From assembly GCF_026013615.1 (NCBI RefSeq), contig NZ_JAPDPI010000007.1:89436-153435 (forward strand): a stretch of 64,000 nucleotides of DNA, given 5' to 3'. The translations under genes were made by a program, and so were the position numbers. Shown here piece by piece: positions 30,474 through 39,594 of the stretch. Every line of letters starts with the position of its first letter. Positions within the stretch are counted from its first letter, which is position 1. Below the pieces are notes generated by a model that worked only from the letters and a program-made list of their open reading frames with translations, was not told the DNA's origin and did not search any database. This DNA comes from Plebeiibacterium marinum (GTDB lineage Bacteria > Bacteroidota > Bacteroidia > Bacteroidales > Marinilabiliaceae).

Positions 30474-30785
30474 CTATAGCTGAAGTACACCATTTTGCTC
30501 CGAAGTACCCATTCCGTTATCTACGAAACAATCGGCCTCTTCATCATTTATCCACTGGCTGTCATCAACTAAATATCTGAATTGAAATTCAGATCCGCTC
30601 GAAAGATTAAGTGTTTGTGTAAAATCGCCTGATTTTAATGGCTTCATGGGCTCCACCGCTGTGTCCCAATCATTAAAATCGCCAATAACTTTTACTGACT
30701 CAGGCTTTAACCCATCTTTCTTCTCAAATTTAAAAGTAACCTTACACTCAGGCTTACTTTTTAAAAATTGCTTTTTAATGCTCAT
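30474..30785 (-). CDS. Stand-alone CBM48 glycogen-binding protein
   Basis: A single CBM48 / AMPK-type glycogen-binding module of 103 residues: KVTFKFEKKDGLKPESVKVI, GDFNDWD and FQFRYLVDDSQWIND are the usual beta strands, with the carbohydrate-contact Trp residues. No enzyme domain or signal peptide is present, so it is cytosolic and may recruit or regulate the glycogen enzymes encoded around it. It sits between the GH57 and fusion genes of the same operon. Confidence 0.88.
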   Translation of the reverse strand: MSIKKQFLKSKPECKVTFKFEKKDGLKPESVKVIGDFNDWDTAVEPMKPLKSGDFTQTLNLSSGSEFQFRYLVDDSQWINDEEADCFVDNGMGTSEQNGVLQL

Positions 30786-30935
30786 AATTTTCTCTGTTTA
30801 TTTAAAATAGAAATATAAATAGGCCTAATTAATGGTGAACCCAAACCTTTAATACAGGCTTAGGTCACCACTCTAATAATTTATTAATTAAATTCTCCGA
30901 AATGAGAACAACCACAACCCAAGTCCATGGTTACA

Positions 30936-32258
30936 TTAAATCAGTTTTTTCTCTACTTTCTTTTGTTTCTCCCTGAGTCTCTTAATATTTTCTTCAAGTT
31001 CGGCAATTTTAGCCTCCTTTTCAGCCAACAGATTGCTTAGGTTTGAGATGTTTTCATCCTCTTCATTTTCAGGAACCACAGCATTTAGTCTCAAGGTAAA
31101 GTCGCTCAGCACATTCATATAATTAATAAATGCCTGATAAGGAGATTCATATGGATTAAAATACGCATGCACATCTCCATCGGAGAAATACTTGGTGCAC
31201 ATATAATAAAAGTGATCACTAGCCTGAAGGTAAGTCCAGTCATCAATCAACTTCGGATCGGTGCATTTCTGCACTTTAGGCAATAAGGCATATAATTTAT
31301 TAAAAGCCTCTTCCTGCATTTCATTGCCCAGCCAAGCCGTCAAATCACGTTCCTCATCAGCCCATGATATTGGATAAGGCACATTGATTGCGGAAACCGG
31401 CTGAAGGTTTTTTGCTACTTCAGATGGCGTAGAGAATGAAAATTCCTTATGCTTCAGGATTTCCTTTGGTAATCCTTCCAGGAATTCAAAAATACCGGTT
31501 TCTTTCCATTGATGCTCACCAAAGGTTTCATAATCTAAAAACAGATTTATCACTTCCGATTTAGCATCAACATCTTTTAACCACTGCGTATACTTTTCTG
31601 GTGTCAGAGGCCATTCACTCCATCCTTTATGACCAAAGCGAAAAGCAATATCATCACTTAGCACAAAGTTTTTAAGCAGCACTTTAAGCTTTGGGTTAAT
31701 GCTGTTACAATACAAATAATTAGGGCTTTTCCAACCCAATACATGCTTAGCTCCTTCTGTTAACATGGCCTTATAACCCATTTTATAAACCATATCTCCC
31801 ATTTCATCAGAATATATCAACTCTGTATTTCGAAAAACAGAAGGTTCCTGATTAAAGAGTTCTTTAACCAGGGCAACTTGCATATCAACCTGGCGCTTAA
31901 ACTCATCTTTATCCTTCAGGGCCACTAAAGAGTGGCAATATGTTTCAGCAAGAAACTCAACCTGACCGGTATCTGCCAGTTTTTTAAAACTTTCGATAAC
32001 CTCAGGCGCATATAATTGAAACTGCTTTATGGCCACCCCCGAAATTGAGAAAGCTACTTTAAACTTTCCCTTATTGGCTTTAATAAGCTTAAGCAAGATC
32101 TCATTGGTAGGCAAATAGCATTTTTGTGCAATTTTTACCAAAATGCTTTCATTGGTATAATCATCATAATAGTAATGGTTATTACCTATATCGAAAAAAC
32201 GATAGCGACGAAAACGGAATGGTTGATGTACTTGAAAATATAGACAGATTGTTTTCAT
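30936..32258 (-). CDS. GH57 alpha-amylase family glycoside hydrolase
   Basis: Cytosolic alpha-glucan hydrolase or transferase of family GH57. The start CLYFQVHQPFRFRRY is the first conserved region. The probable nucleophile Glu146 lies in VFRNTELIYSDE, and the general acid is the Asp of NLFLDYETFGEHQ. The family-typical QASDHFYYMCTKYF follows. The last 45 residues are a heptad-patterned coiled coil (LAEKEAKIAELEENIKRLR), suggesting oligomerisation. It lies 19 bases after the GT4 gene. Confidence 0.92.
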   Translation of the reverse strand: MKTICLYFQVHQPFRFRRYRFFDIGNNHYYYDDYTNESILVKIAQKCYLPTNEILLKLIKANKGKFKVAFSISGVAIKQFQLYAPEVIESFKKLADTGQVEFLAETYCHSLVALKDKDEFKRQVDMQVALVKELFNQEPSVFRNTELIYSDEMGDMVYKMGYKAMLTEGAKHVLGWKSPNYLYCNSINPKLKVLLKNFVLSDDIAFRFGHKGWSEWPLTPEKYTQWLKDVDAKSEVINLFLDYETFGEHQWKETGIFEFLEGLPKEILKHKEFSFSTPSEVAKNLQPVSAINVPYPISWADEERDLTAWLGNEMQEEAFNKLYALLPKVQKCTDPKLIDDWTYLQASDHFYYMCTKYFSDGDVHAYFNPYESPYQAFINYMNVLSDFTLRLNAVVPENEEDENISNLSNLLAEKEAKIAELEENIKRLREKQKKVEKKLI

Positions 32259-32277
32259 AAGTTTTTGATTTTAAGAG

Positions 32278-33579
32278 TTAGATTGATGATTCTTCAGGCA
32301 CCACAGAATCGTATACTTCCTTAACTTTATGGGCAGAGTCTTCCCACTTCAGAGCCTCCACCTCGCTTTTTCCATGCTTGATAAACATAGACGAAAGGGA
32401 AGGATATTTTAATACTCCGTACATGGCATCTGCCATAGCATCTATATCCCAGAAGTTGGTTTTTATGGCATGATTAAGAATTTCTGCAACTCCTGATTGA
32501 TAGGATATCAGAACAGGCACATTACTTTGCATGGCCTCAAGGGGTGAAATACCAAAAGGTTCCGAAACGGATGGCATCACATACAAGTCACTCATCCGCA
32601 ACATAGTAAACACTTCCTCTCCTTTCAAAAAGCCTGTGAAGTGAAATTTGTCCGTAATTTTCAGTTCAGCAGCACGACGAATCATTTTCTCCATCATATC
32701 ACCACTCCCTGCCATCACAAACCGGACATTATCCATTTTTTGAAGTACACGGTAGGCGGCCTCGATAAAATACTCCGGGCCTTTTTGCATGGTAATCCGC
32801 CCAAGAAAGGTCACAATTTTTTCATTCTTGTTTTTCTTAATAGGATTATCAACCAACATTTCTTTGGGTTCGACTGCGTTGTACACGGTAACCACTTTTC
32901 CCGGATCAATGCCATATTTTTCGACAACAATATTCCGGGTAAGGTTACTTACCGTAATAACCTTATCTGCAGCATCCAGCCCCCTCTTTTCAATCTCATA
33001 CACTGAAGGATTCACACTTCCTCCGCTCCTGTCAAAATCGGTAGCATGAACATGAACAACCAAAGGTTTACCGGTAGCCTCTTTAGCTGCTATTCCAGCC
33101 GGGTAAGCCAACCAGTCATGTGCGTGGATCACATCAAATTCGTTATCCTGCGCAATAACCCCGGCTACCAAAGCATAGTTAGATATTTCCTGCAATAAAT
33201 TAGCACCGTACTTTCCCGAAAAATCAATTTTCCCCTCTTCATTTGTATGAACAATCTTTTTTTCGCCCTCAACCTTTATACGGGTGAGTTTCCAATAATC
33301 TTCAGGATCTACATAAGGGATGATATGGGAATCAACCTCTATATAATCCATCTCTTTTTCAAACTTTTTTAAGTCTATTTTTCGTTGTCGGATGGATATA
33401 TTGTTGGCTCCTACCAACTTTATTGCACTTTGGTCTTCATCACCATAAGCCTTTGGCACAACAAATAATACATCCAAATCCTCAACATGTGACAATCCTC
33501 TTGTCAATCCATAACACGCTGTTCCGAGCCCACCTGTAATATGAGGAGGAAACTCCCAGCCAAACATAAGTACCCTCAT
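32278..33579 (-). CDS. GT4-family glycosyltransferase (glycogen operon)
   Basis: A GT-B fold transferase: the N-terminal MFGWEFPPHITGGLGTACYG resembles the ADP-glucose-binding start of starch/glycogen synthases, and the C-terminal half has VTFLGRITMQKGPEYFIEA and the donor motif MPSVSEPFGISPLEAMQSN. Its place between the debranching enzyme and GH57 genes (1 and 19 bases away) suggests a role in glycogen or maltosyl transfer; family GT4 is broad, so the acceptor is inferred. Confidence 0.88.
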   Translation of the reverse strand: MRVLMFGWEFPPHITGGLGTACYGLTRGLSHVEDLDVLFVVPKAYGDEDQSAIKLVGANNISIRQRKIDLKKFEKEMDYIEVDSHIIPYVDPEDYWKLTRIKVEGEKKIVHTNEEGKIDFSGKYGANLLQEISNYALVAGVIAQDNEFDVIHAHDWLAYPAGIAAKEATGKPLVVHVHATDFDRSGGSVNPSVYEIEKRGLDAADKVITVSNLTRNIVVEKYGIDPGKVVTVYNAVEPKEMLVDNPIKKNKNEKIVTFLGRITMQKGPEYFIEAAYRVLQKMDNVRFVMAGSGDMMEKMIRRAAELKITDKFHFTGFLKGEEVFTMLRMSDLYVMPSVSEPFGISPLEAMQSNVPVLISYQSGVAEILNHAIKTNFWDIDAMADAMYGVLKYPSLSSMFIKHGKSEVEALKWEDSAHKVKEVYDSVVPEESSI

Positions 33580-33580
33580 A

Positions 33581-35512
33581 TTAACTATATTTTTCGATTA
33601 GTTTAAGAATTTTAAGAACTCCGGCTACATTCCAGGCCATACTAACAGCACCTTTTCCCATCTGAGGGGGATTCCCATCATAATACTCGGATAAAGTACC
33701 TATGCAGTGATTAGTCATCTCGTCGCTAAAATTATCTGCAATCCTTTTAATATGGCTTATTCCGCTTTGCTTATGCAGCTTTAAATACCCCTCTGCATAA
33801 AAAGATATCAACCATGGCCACACAGCTCCCTGATGCAAGCCAAATTCACGCTTATGAGCAATTCCTTCCATCACGCCCTTATAATTAGGGTTTTTAGGAG
33901 ATAAACTCCTTAAACCTTTTGGCGTTAACAGTTGCTCTTTTACAACATCAATAATATCTTTTTTCTGTTCGTTGCTCAGGGGTGAGTAATTAAAAGCGGT
34001 TACAAATATCTGATTAGGACGGATAGAAGCATCAATATACTCACCATCCACCACGTCATACAGACAGCTGTCTTTTTCATTCCAGAATGTATCAAGGTAG
34101 GAAGATTCCAATTTCTCAGCCACTTCCTTTACCTTTTTAATAAAGCCGGCATCTTTAGTCTTTTCTTTAGCTAAATCTAAAAATAAATGCAGGGCATTAT
34201 ACCACAGGGCATTGATTTCAACACAGGCCCCATTTCGAGGGGTAACCGGTATTCCGTCAACAACCCCATTCATCCATGTTAATGGTTGAAAAGCATCGTT
34301 TATAACGATCAATCCATTATCCTGAACTTTTACGTTATTAAACCTTCCTTTAAGGTAAGATTCAATAACCAGCTTTAAAAAGCTATAGTATTGTTTACTT
34401 AATTTTTCAATACAAGTTTCACCCCAGCATTGCTGAAGTGTCCAGAAAAACCATAAAGGAGTATCGGCTTCCACCATATTCAACTTTTCCTTATCCTTTA
34501 TGTTTTTTGTAATCTGACTGGCCGATGAATCCAGCACACTTGCAAACAGTTTCTCATCGCCCAATGCCTCGGTGAGTTGTGGCACCGATATCAATGTGTC
34601 GCGCAGGCGCTCTCCATACCAGTGGTAGCCTGCCACCATTGTAATTGCATCATCTTTAGAAACAAAGAACTGCTGCGCTGAATTTAAAAGGTTATTATAA
34701 ACACTGTCCCGTGGAATCCGCCGCTCTAATTCCTTGTTAAAACGCGTATCAAAACCATCCGGATTCCTTTCTTCGAGGGAAGCGGAAAAAATAACGCTTT
34801 CTCCTTTCTTGATGTCTACTTCAAAATAACCGGGAACATAAAGATCCTCTTTGTAGTGATAGCCGCGACGCTCTTCCTTAAAATATTCAATCCCGCGGTA
34901 CCAATCAGGATTTGCCACAAACTCATTTGTTTTTGAAAGCTGCATGTACAATCGGGGTATCCTGGGGTACATTTTTATACTGATCCCATTAGATGCCTGA
35001 CTGTATTTAGTATTGGCAGCCATGTTTTCATGAGTTAGTTCATGAACGCTCCTATTAGCCAAAAAAGGTTTCAATTTTAACTTAGTGTCAGAATTTGCTT
35101 CAAGGAGTGTGTATTTTACAAGTACCCTTTCTTGCTTTGCAACAAGCACTTCTTCAACTGCAAGCAAAACACCTCCCACTCTATACACTTTACGGGGAAT
35201 TACATCAAATTCCAACTCTCTGATATACTTATGCCCTTTGGGTTCATAGTGGTTTCCATTATATTTATGTATTCCCAAATTGAACGCTCTTTCGTGCTGA
35301 ACTACGGTTACATCAAGAGAACTTAACAGAACATGACGCATCATGTCAAAATCGGGTAACGGACATACCAGTAAACCATGATATTTCCGAGTATTACAAC
35401 CTATTATACTAGAGCTCATATATGAGCCTGCCCGATTGGTTCGAAGAATCTCTTTAAATAGAGATTGCTCCAGGTTTATTAATTTGGATTTTTCAAAAGT
35501 TAGATAGGACAT
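33581..35512 (-). CDS. Glycogen debranching enzyme (amylo-alpha-1,6-glucosidase)
   Basis: Hydrolyses alpha-1,6 branch points. An N-terminal domain (LRTNRAGSYMSSSIIGCNTR, KYHGLLVCPLPDFD) precedes the (alpha/alpha)6 GH133 barrel, with YHWYGERLRDTLISVPQL, VTPRNGACVEINALWYNAL and REFGLHQGAVWPWLISFYAE. It matches the bacterial/archaeal GDE C-terminal family in length and order. It is the first gene of the glycogen operon and sits about 180 bases after a strong promoter. Confidence 0.94.
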   Translation of the reverse strand: MSYLTFEKSKLINLEQSLFKEILRTNRAGSYMSSSIIGCNTRKYHGLLVCPLPDFDMMRHVLLSSLDVTVVQHERAFNLGIHKYNGNHYEPKGHKYIRELEFDVIPRKVYRVGGVLLAVEEVLVAKQERVLVKYTLLEANSDTKLKLKPFLANRSVHELTHENMAANTKYSQASNGISIKMYPRIPRLYMQLSKTNEFVANPDWYRGIEYFKEERRGYHYKEDLYVPGYFEVDIKKGESVIFSASLEERNPDGFDTRFNKELERRIPRDSVYNNLLNSAQQFFVSKDDAITMVAGYHWYGERLRDTLISVPQLTEALGDEKLFASVLDSSASQITKNIKDKEKLNMVEADTPLWFFWTLQQCWGETCIEKLSKQYYSFLKLVIESYLKGRFNNVKVQDNGLIVINDAFQPLTWMNGVVDGIPVTPRNGACVEINALWYNALHLFLDLAKEKTKDAGFIKKVKEVAEKLESSYLDTFWNEKDSCLYDVVDGEYIDASIRPNQIFVTAFNYSPLSNEQKKDIIDVVKEQLLTPKGLRSLSPKNPNYKGVMEGIAHKREFGLHQGAVWPWLISFYAEGYLKLHKQSGISHIKRIADNFSDEMTNHCIGTLSEYYDGNPPQMGKGAVSMAWNVAGVLKILKLIEKYS

Positions 35513-35695
35513 TTAATTCGTTTGTTTATTTCATGTGTAATATTTTTGGTTTTTCGCTTTAAGAATCTCCCAGGTAATTATTTCTTTTTGGGGATCGGTT
35601 TTACCTGTTCGCCTCTATAAAACTAACGTTAATTAAAATTCAACAATGTATTATACTTCTCTCTGGTCAATATTTCTATTTGAATATATTTACTA

Positions 35696-35724
35696 CAAAT
35701 TTACATCAATTTATAACTAACAAA
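35696..35724 (-). promoter_or_regulatory. Promoter of the glycogen operon
   Basis: On the minus strand TTTG (35721-35724), 17 bases, then TAAATTTG (35696-35703), both exact Bacteroidota elements. The start is expected near 35690, giving an untranslated leader of about 178 bases, long enough to carry regulation. Confidence 0.65.
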
Positions 35725-35772
35725 TACTTTTAAGTGTTAATTTATTACATGTTAAGTATAAATAACATGGAT

Positions 35773-36759
35773 TTAGATTATTTTACTCTTTATAATATCT
35801 AAATCTGAACTAAAATCCGCTTTTGGATATTTATTAATTAATTGATGAATTTTCTCAACCTGCTTAGTCAGAAAATTTTGATGCGATATCGAGGCTGAAT
35901 CATAGGGTCTATGCCCAATTGCCTTCACTAATTTATGCATCTCCTTAATATATTCCAATGTTTCCAGTGAAAAAAAGCAATATTTAAACTTTTCCCATAT
36001 ATAGTCAATTGCCACGGTATTGGGATGGATCATATCCTCGGCATAAAACCTATAATCCCTTAAATCATCCATTACCAACTCATATGCAGGAAAATAACTA
36101 CAACTCTCAAACTGTTCAACCAGGCTATTTACAGCCAGCAACAAGGTCGATTTACTGATTTGATTCCCTTGTGCACCATCTTTCCAGTGACGCACCGGGC
36201 TTACAGTAAAAACGATTTGAATATCCGGATTAAAGACCAGCAATTCGGTTAACAACTTTTTGTACTTACCTACAATTTCATCAACATTTAACAAAAAACG
36301 ATTAAACTCTTTTGCCGGATATTTATGACAATTTGATACAATTGCTTCATTCTGCATCCATTGATATACCCAGGCGGTGCCAAAGGTGATAAAAATAAAC
36401 TTGCTTGATTTTAAGAAATTGTAAGCCTTTGCATTGACTTTATTAATTTTTAGTAAACAAGCATCCTTATCCCTGTCTGAAAATGAACTGTGATGAAAGA
36501 AACTATGCCAATGTTCACCATAAAAATTTAAGTCTCCTTCCTCAAAACTTCGGTTAGAAATGATTGAGCTGATAGTATTTGCCACACTCATGGGATTATA
36601 GATTACCCCGTAAGGGTTAACCATTGCACTCAATCTACTTTGTAAAAATCTATCCCCAACATTGGTTGCAAAGCATGATCCCAAAAACATTACATCCATA
36701 TCATATCCAATGTTCTTTTTATGCTTCTCAACTTGAACTTCAGTCCTGAAACTGCTCAT
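35773..36759 (-). CDS. GSCFA domain-containing protein
   Basis: The name-giving motif FLGSCFATNVGDRF sits near the start, followed by VNPYGVIYNPMS, the glycan-binding-like FITFGTAWVYQ, and TVSPVRHWKDGAQGNQISKS, all typical of GSCFA (SGNH-like) proteins of Bacteroidota. EDMIHPN near residue 250 is the usual Asp-x-x-His block of SGNH hydrolases. The target is unknown. I chose the ATG at 36759 because the family begins with a short stretch before FRTEV; an ATG at 36786 would overlap the previous gene by 8 bases. It is co-directional with the hydrolase gene. Confidence 0.85.
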   Translation of the reverse strand: MSSFRTEVQVEKHKKNIGYDMDVMFLGSCFATNVGDRFLQSRLSAMVNPYGVIYNPMSVANTISSIISNRSFEEGDLNFYGEHWHSFFHHSSFSDRDKDACLLKINKVNAKAYNFLKSSKFIFITFGTAWVYQWMQNEAIVSNCHKYPAKEFNRFLLNVDEIVGKYKKLLTELLVFNPDIQIVFTVSPVRHWKDGAQGNQISKSTLLLAVNSLVEQFESCSYFPAYELVMDDLRDYRFYAEDMIHPNTVAIDYIWEKFKYCFFSLETLEYIKEMHKLVKAIGHRPYDSASISHQNFLTKQVEKIHQLINKYPKADFSSDLDIIKSKII

Positions 36760-36778
36760 AAACACACTTCTATTATTA

Positions 36779-37669
36779 CTAAACATTCACCGCTTCCACA
36801 CTCTCAAAACGAACCACTTCACAACACCCCTGCTGTAATATCCAATCAACAATCCGATTTAGCATAAAACCACTTTCAGCCTCTACATGAATCTCGTGCC
36901 TGGCATTTGACAATGGAACAAATTCTGTATCTGAGCAATACTTACTTTGAAACTCAATACTTGATTTTATATCTGTTACCCTATCCTTTTCTCCATGAAA
37001 AATAATAACAGGAAATCTAACATTTGCACCTCCAATATTCAGCAAACTTTTACCCAGATGATTTATTTTACAAAACAAGCGTGCCGAGATTTGCTTATGT
37101 GCCAAAGGATCACTTTTTGCTTTTTCCTGCATTTCCTCTGACGTTCTGAAATTTTCCGATTTTATGCCAGATGAAAATGTAAGATTTGGCATCAGTACCC
37201 CCATCAGCTTTACCATCTTTAAAACCAACCCTCTAGGCTGTTTTACCAATTTAAACCAAGGTGCTGCAAGAATAGCCCCCTTAAAAACATCCTGATTATC
37301 AATTGCCATCTTTAAAGCCAGGGGACCTCCCATACTATTTCCATATACGTACATGGGCACTTTTTCACCAACAAATCTTTTAACATACTTTACAGCCTGT
37401 TCTATATCATCGTAAAAACATTGCAGATTTTTAATCACTCCGGGTTTCCCATGTGATTTGCCATGACCTCTCAGATCAACCCCTACAAAGCCAATATTTT
37501 TACTGCAAAAGAAATTTGCAACCTCGCCAAAACGTGCCACATGCCCTCCCAAACCATGCACTAAACAAATTACAGCTTTAATCTCTTCTTTGGGAAGCCA
37601 GAACATACCATGAAGTAAGGTATTGTCTTTAGAATAAGTGTAGAATGAGGAATGATTAATATTATCCAT
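36779..37669 (-). CDS. Alpha/beta hydrolase (monoacylglycerol-lipase type)
   Basis: A cytosolic serine hydrolase of the Hydrolase_4 family: the oxyanion segment VHGLGGHVARF, VDLRGHGKSHGKPG, the nucleophile elbow YGNSMGG, an Asp in FHGEKDRV and the catalytic His in NARHEIHVE. It resembles monoacylglycerol lipases and lysophospholipases, but substrate is not readable from sequence. It ends at the start of the GSCFA gene. Confidence 0.9.
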   Translation of the reverse strand: MDNINHSSFYTYSKDNTLLHGMFWLPKEEIKAVICLVHGLGGHVARFGEVANFFCSKNIGFVGVDLRGHGKSHGKPGVIKNLQCFYDDIEQAVKYVKRFVGEKVPMYVYGNSMGGPLALKMAIDNQDVFKGAILAAPWFKLVKQPRGLVLKMVKLMGVLMPNLTFSSGIKSENFRTSEEMQEKAKSDPLAHKQISARLFCKINHLGKSLLNIGGANVRFPVIIFHGEKDRVTDIKSSIEFQSKYCSDTEFVPLSNARHEIHVEAESGFMLNRIVDWILQQGCCEVVRFESVEAVNV

Positions 37670-37737
37670 TTATAGTTAATTTTTCGATACCTCAAGTTAA
37701 TACAATATTTCCTTATCCAATACCAAAAAAACTATTT

Positions 37738-38661
37738 CTAAAGCATAAAATCAATATTTCTTTTCAGTCCCCTAAATTTTGCTCTTTTAATGGCCGACTT
37801 TTTAAATAATTCGGAAAACTGCTCTTGCGTCAACCCGTCCCATTCCTCTTCTGTTAATTTCAGGAAGTTTGTTTTAGGCAGAAACCGCTCTTCTTTATGC
37901 GGGACAACTTTATTATTCCAAGGACAAACATCCTGGCAAATATCACAACCATAAATCCTATTTTGCAGCAAGCCACTAAACTCCTCAGGAATATCCCCTT
38001 TATTCTCTATGGTAAGGTAAGAAATGCATTTTCGGGCATCTACTACCCGTGGGGATAAAATTGCTTTGGTAGGACAAGCATCTATGCAGCGGGAACAATT
38101 CCCACAGGCGTTGTTGATTTCTTTACCTGATGGAATCTCTAAATTCACTATCAGTTCTGAGATAAAAACAAAACTGCCCAATTCCTTATTGATCAGGTTT
38201 GAATTTTTTCCAATCCACCCTAACCCTGCCCTAACTGCAAGTGAGCGTTCCAGCACAGGAGCAGAATCCACAAACATACGACCTTCAAGCTGGGGATAAA
38301 GGTCGGCTTTAATATAATCGAACAATTCTTTGAGTTTATCCTTAATTACAAAATGGTAATCTTCGCCATAGGCATATTTCGAAATCACATATTTCCCATC
38401 CTGAACTTCTGCAGGATAATAATTGGAAAGCAATACGATAACGGTCTTTGCACCATCCACAAGCTTTGTTGCATCACACCTTTTCTCTAAATGATTCTCC
38501 ATATAATGCATATCTGCATGCATTCCCTCATTCAGCCATTTTTGCAAATACACTTTATCCTCAAAAAGCTCACTCGCCGGCGTAAACCCACATGCATCAA
38601 AGCCTAACTTTTTAACTTTCTGCTCAATTAATCCACCATATGTGTTATTCTCAAATTTCAA
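37738..38661 (-). CDS. queG: Epoxyqueuosine reductase
   Basis: Performs the last step of queuosine synthesis on tRNA, using cobalamin. The conserved FVDSAPVLERSLAVRAGLGW carries the catalytic Asp. Two [4Fe-4S] clusters bind to CGNCSRCIDACP and to YGCDICQDVCPWN. The 307-residue length is the short form without C-terminal HEAT repeats. It follows the suf operon, separated by a terminator, and uses Fe-S clusters that operon supplies; FolE in this window is one source of the deazaguanine precursor pathway. Confidence 0.94.
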   Translation of the reverse strand: MKFENNTYGGLIEQKVKKLGFDACGFTPASELFEDKVYLQKWLNEGMHADMHYMENHLEKRCDATKLVDGAKTVIVLLSNYYPAEVQDGKYVISKYAYGEDYHFVIKDKLKELFDYIKADLYPQLEGRMFVDSAPVLERSLAVRAGLGWIGKNSNLINKELGSFVFISELIVNLEIPSGKEINNACGNCSRCIDACPTKAILSPRVVDARKCISYLTIENKGDIPEEFSGLLQNRIYGCDICQDVCPWNNKVVPHKEERFLPKTNFLKLTEEEWDGLTQEQFSELFKKSAIKRAKFRGLKRNIDFML

Positions 38662-38674
38662 CTACAGTCTAAAT

Positions 38675-38716
38675 AAAAAACGGATCAATACTTACCCAAA
38701 GCAAATATGATCCGTT
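38675..38716 (-). terminator. Terminator of the suf operon
   Basis: On the minus strand AACGGATCA pairs with TGATCCGTT over a 24-base loop, followed by a T-run. It lies just after the sufT stop and before the queG start. Confidence 0.75.
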
Positions 38717-38737
38717 CATAGTTTTGTTTATTATATT

Positions 38738-39055
38738 TTAAAGCAGCCCCAGCTCCAAAAGAGCTTCATCTGACAACATATCTTTTGTCCACGGAGGATC
38801 AAAGGTAAGATTTAAGTCCACATGTGAAATTCCGTCAAGCGCACTTACTTTTTCAAAAACCTCCTCCGGCATTGATTCTGCAACAGGACAATTGGGAGAA
38901 GTCAAAGTCATTACAATCCTCACCTTACCGTCATCATCAACATTCACTTCATAAATTAATCCTAAATCATAGATATTAACCGGTATTTCAGGATCAAATA
39001 TTGTTTTAAGCGTGTCAACGATCTCTTCTTCTTTTGATAAAAATTCGTTTGTCAT
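38738..39055 (-). CDS. sufT: SufT-type iron-sulfur maturation protein (DUF59)
   Basis: A MIP18/DUF59 protein of 105 residues. FDPEIPVNIYDLGLIYEV and MTLTSPNCPVAESMP with the conserved Cys are the family marks, ending in FDPPWTKDMLSDEA. It helps load Fe-S clusters. It is the last gene of the suf operon, 57 bases after sufE. Confidence 0.92.
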   Translation of the reverse strand: MTNEFLSKEEEIVDTLKTIFDPEIPVNIYDLGLIYEVNVDDDGKVRIVMTLTSPNCPVAESMPEEVFEKVSALDGISHVDLNLTFDPPWTKDMLSDEALLELGLL

Positions 39056-39112
39056 ATCTAATAATATATGCTACAAAGAAAAACCTTTATACCTTTTAAA
39101 ACTTTATAACTA

Positions 39113-39535
39113 TTACACTTGCTTCGCTTTGAATGCCAATGCAAACAAACGCATCTGCTTAATCATGGCAACCAAACCATTGGAGCGGGTTGGCGACAAA
39201 TGCTCTTTTAACCCTATTTTGTCGATAAATGATAGTTCATTGTCTAAAATAGCCTCAGGAGTTTGACCCGAAAGCGCCCTGATCATTAAGGCCACAATAC
39301 CTTTCACGATTATCGCATCACTGTCTCCCATGTAATACACTTTTCCATCATCCATCCAGGCATGCAACCATACTTTTGACTGACAGCCATCCAGCAGATT
39401 CTGATCCAAACGATAGGTGTCGTCAAATGGTTCCAGATCGTTACCTAATTCAATCAGGTAGGCATATTTATCCATCCATTCATCAAATGATGAAAATTCT
39501 TCAACAATCTCCTCCTGAATTTCTTGTATTGTCAT
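39113..39535 (-). CDS. sufE: Cysteine desulfuration protein SufE
   Basis: Accepts sulfur from SufS as a persulfide on Cys51 (QNLLDGCQSKVWL). The family segment YLIELGNDLEPFDD and the later ALMIRALSGQTPEAI are intact; 140 residues is the normal length. It lies between sufS and sufT. Confidence 0.96.
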   Translation of the reverse strand: MTIQEIQEEIVEEFSSFDEWMDKYAYLIELGNDLEPFDDTYRLDQNLLDGCQSKVWLHAWMDDGKVYYMGDSDAIIVKGIVALMIRALSGQTPEAILDNELSFIDKIGLKEHLSPTRSNGLVAMIKQMRLFALAFKAKQV

Positions 39536-39594
39536 TTCACTTTATTTTTTCTTTCGATATAATTTGGAGAACAAAGATGCTAATTTTTAAGACT

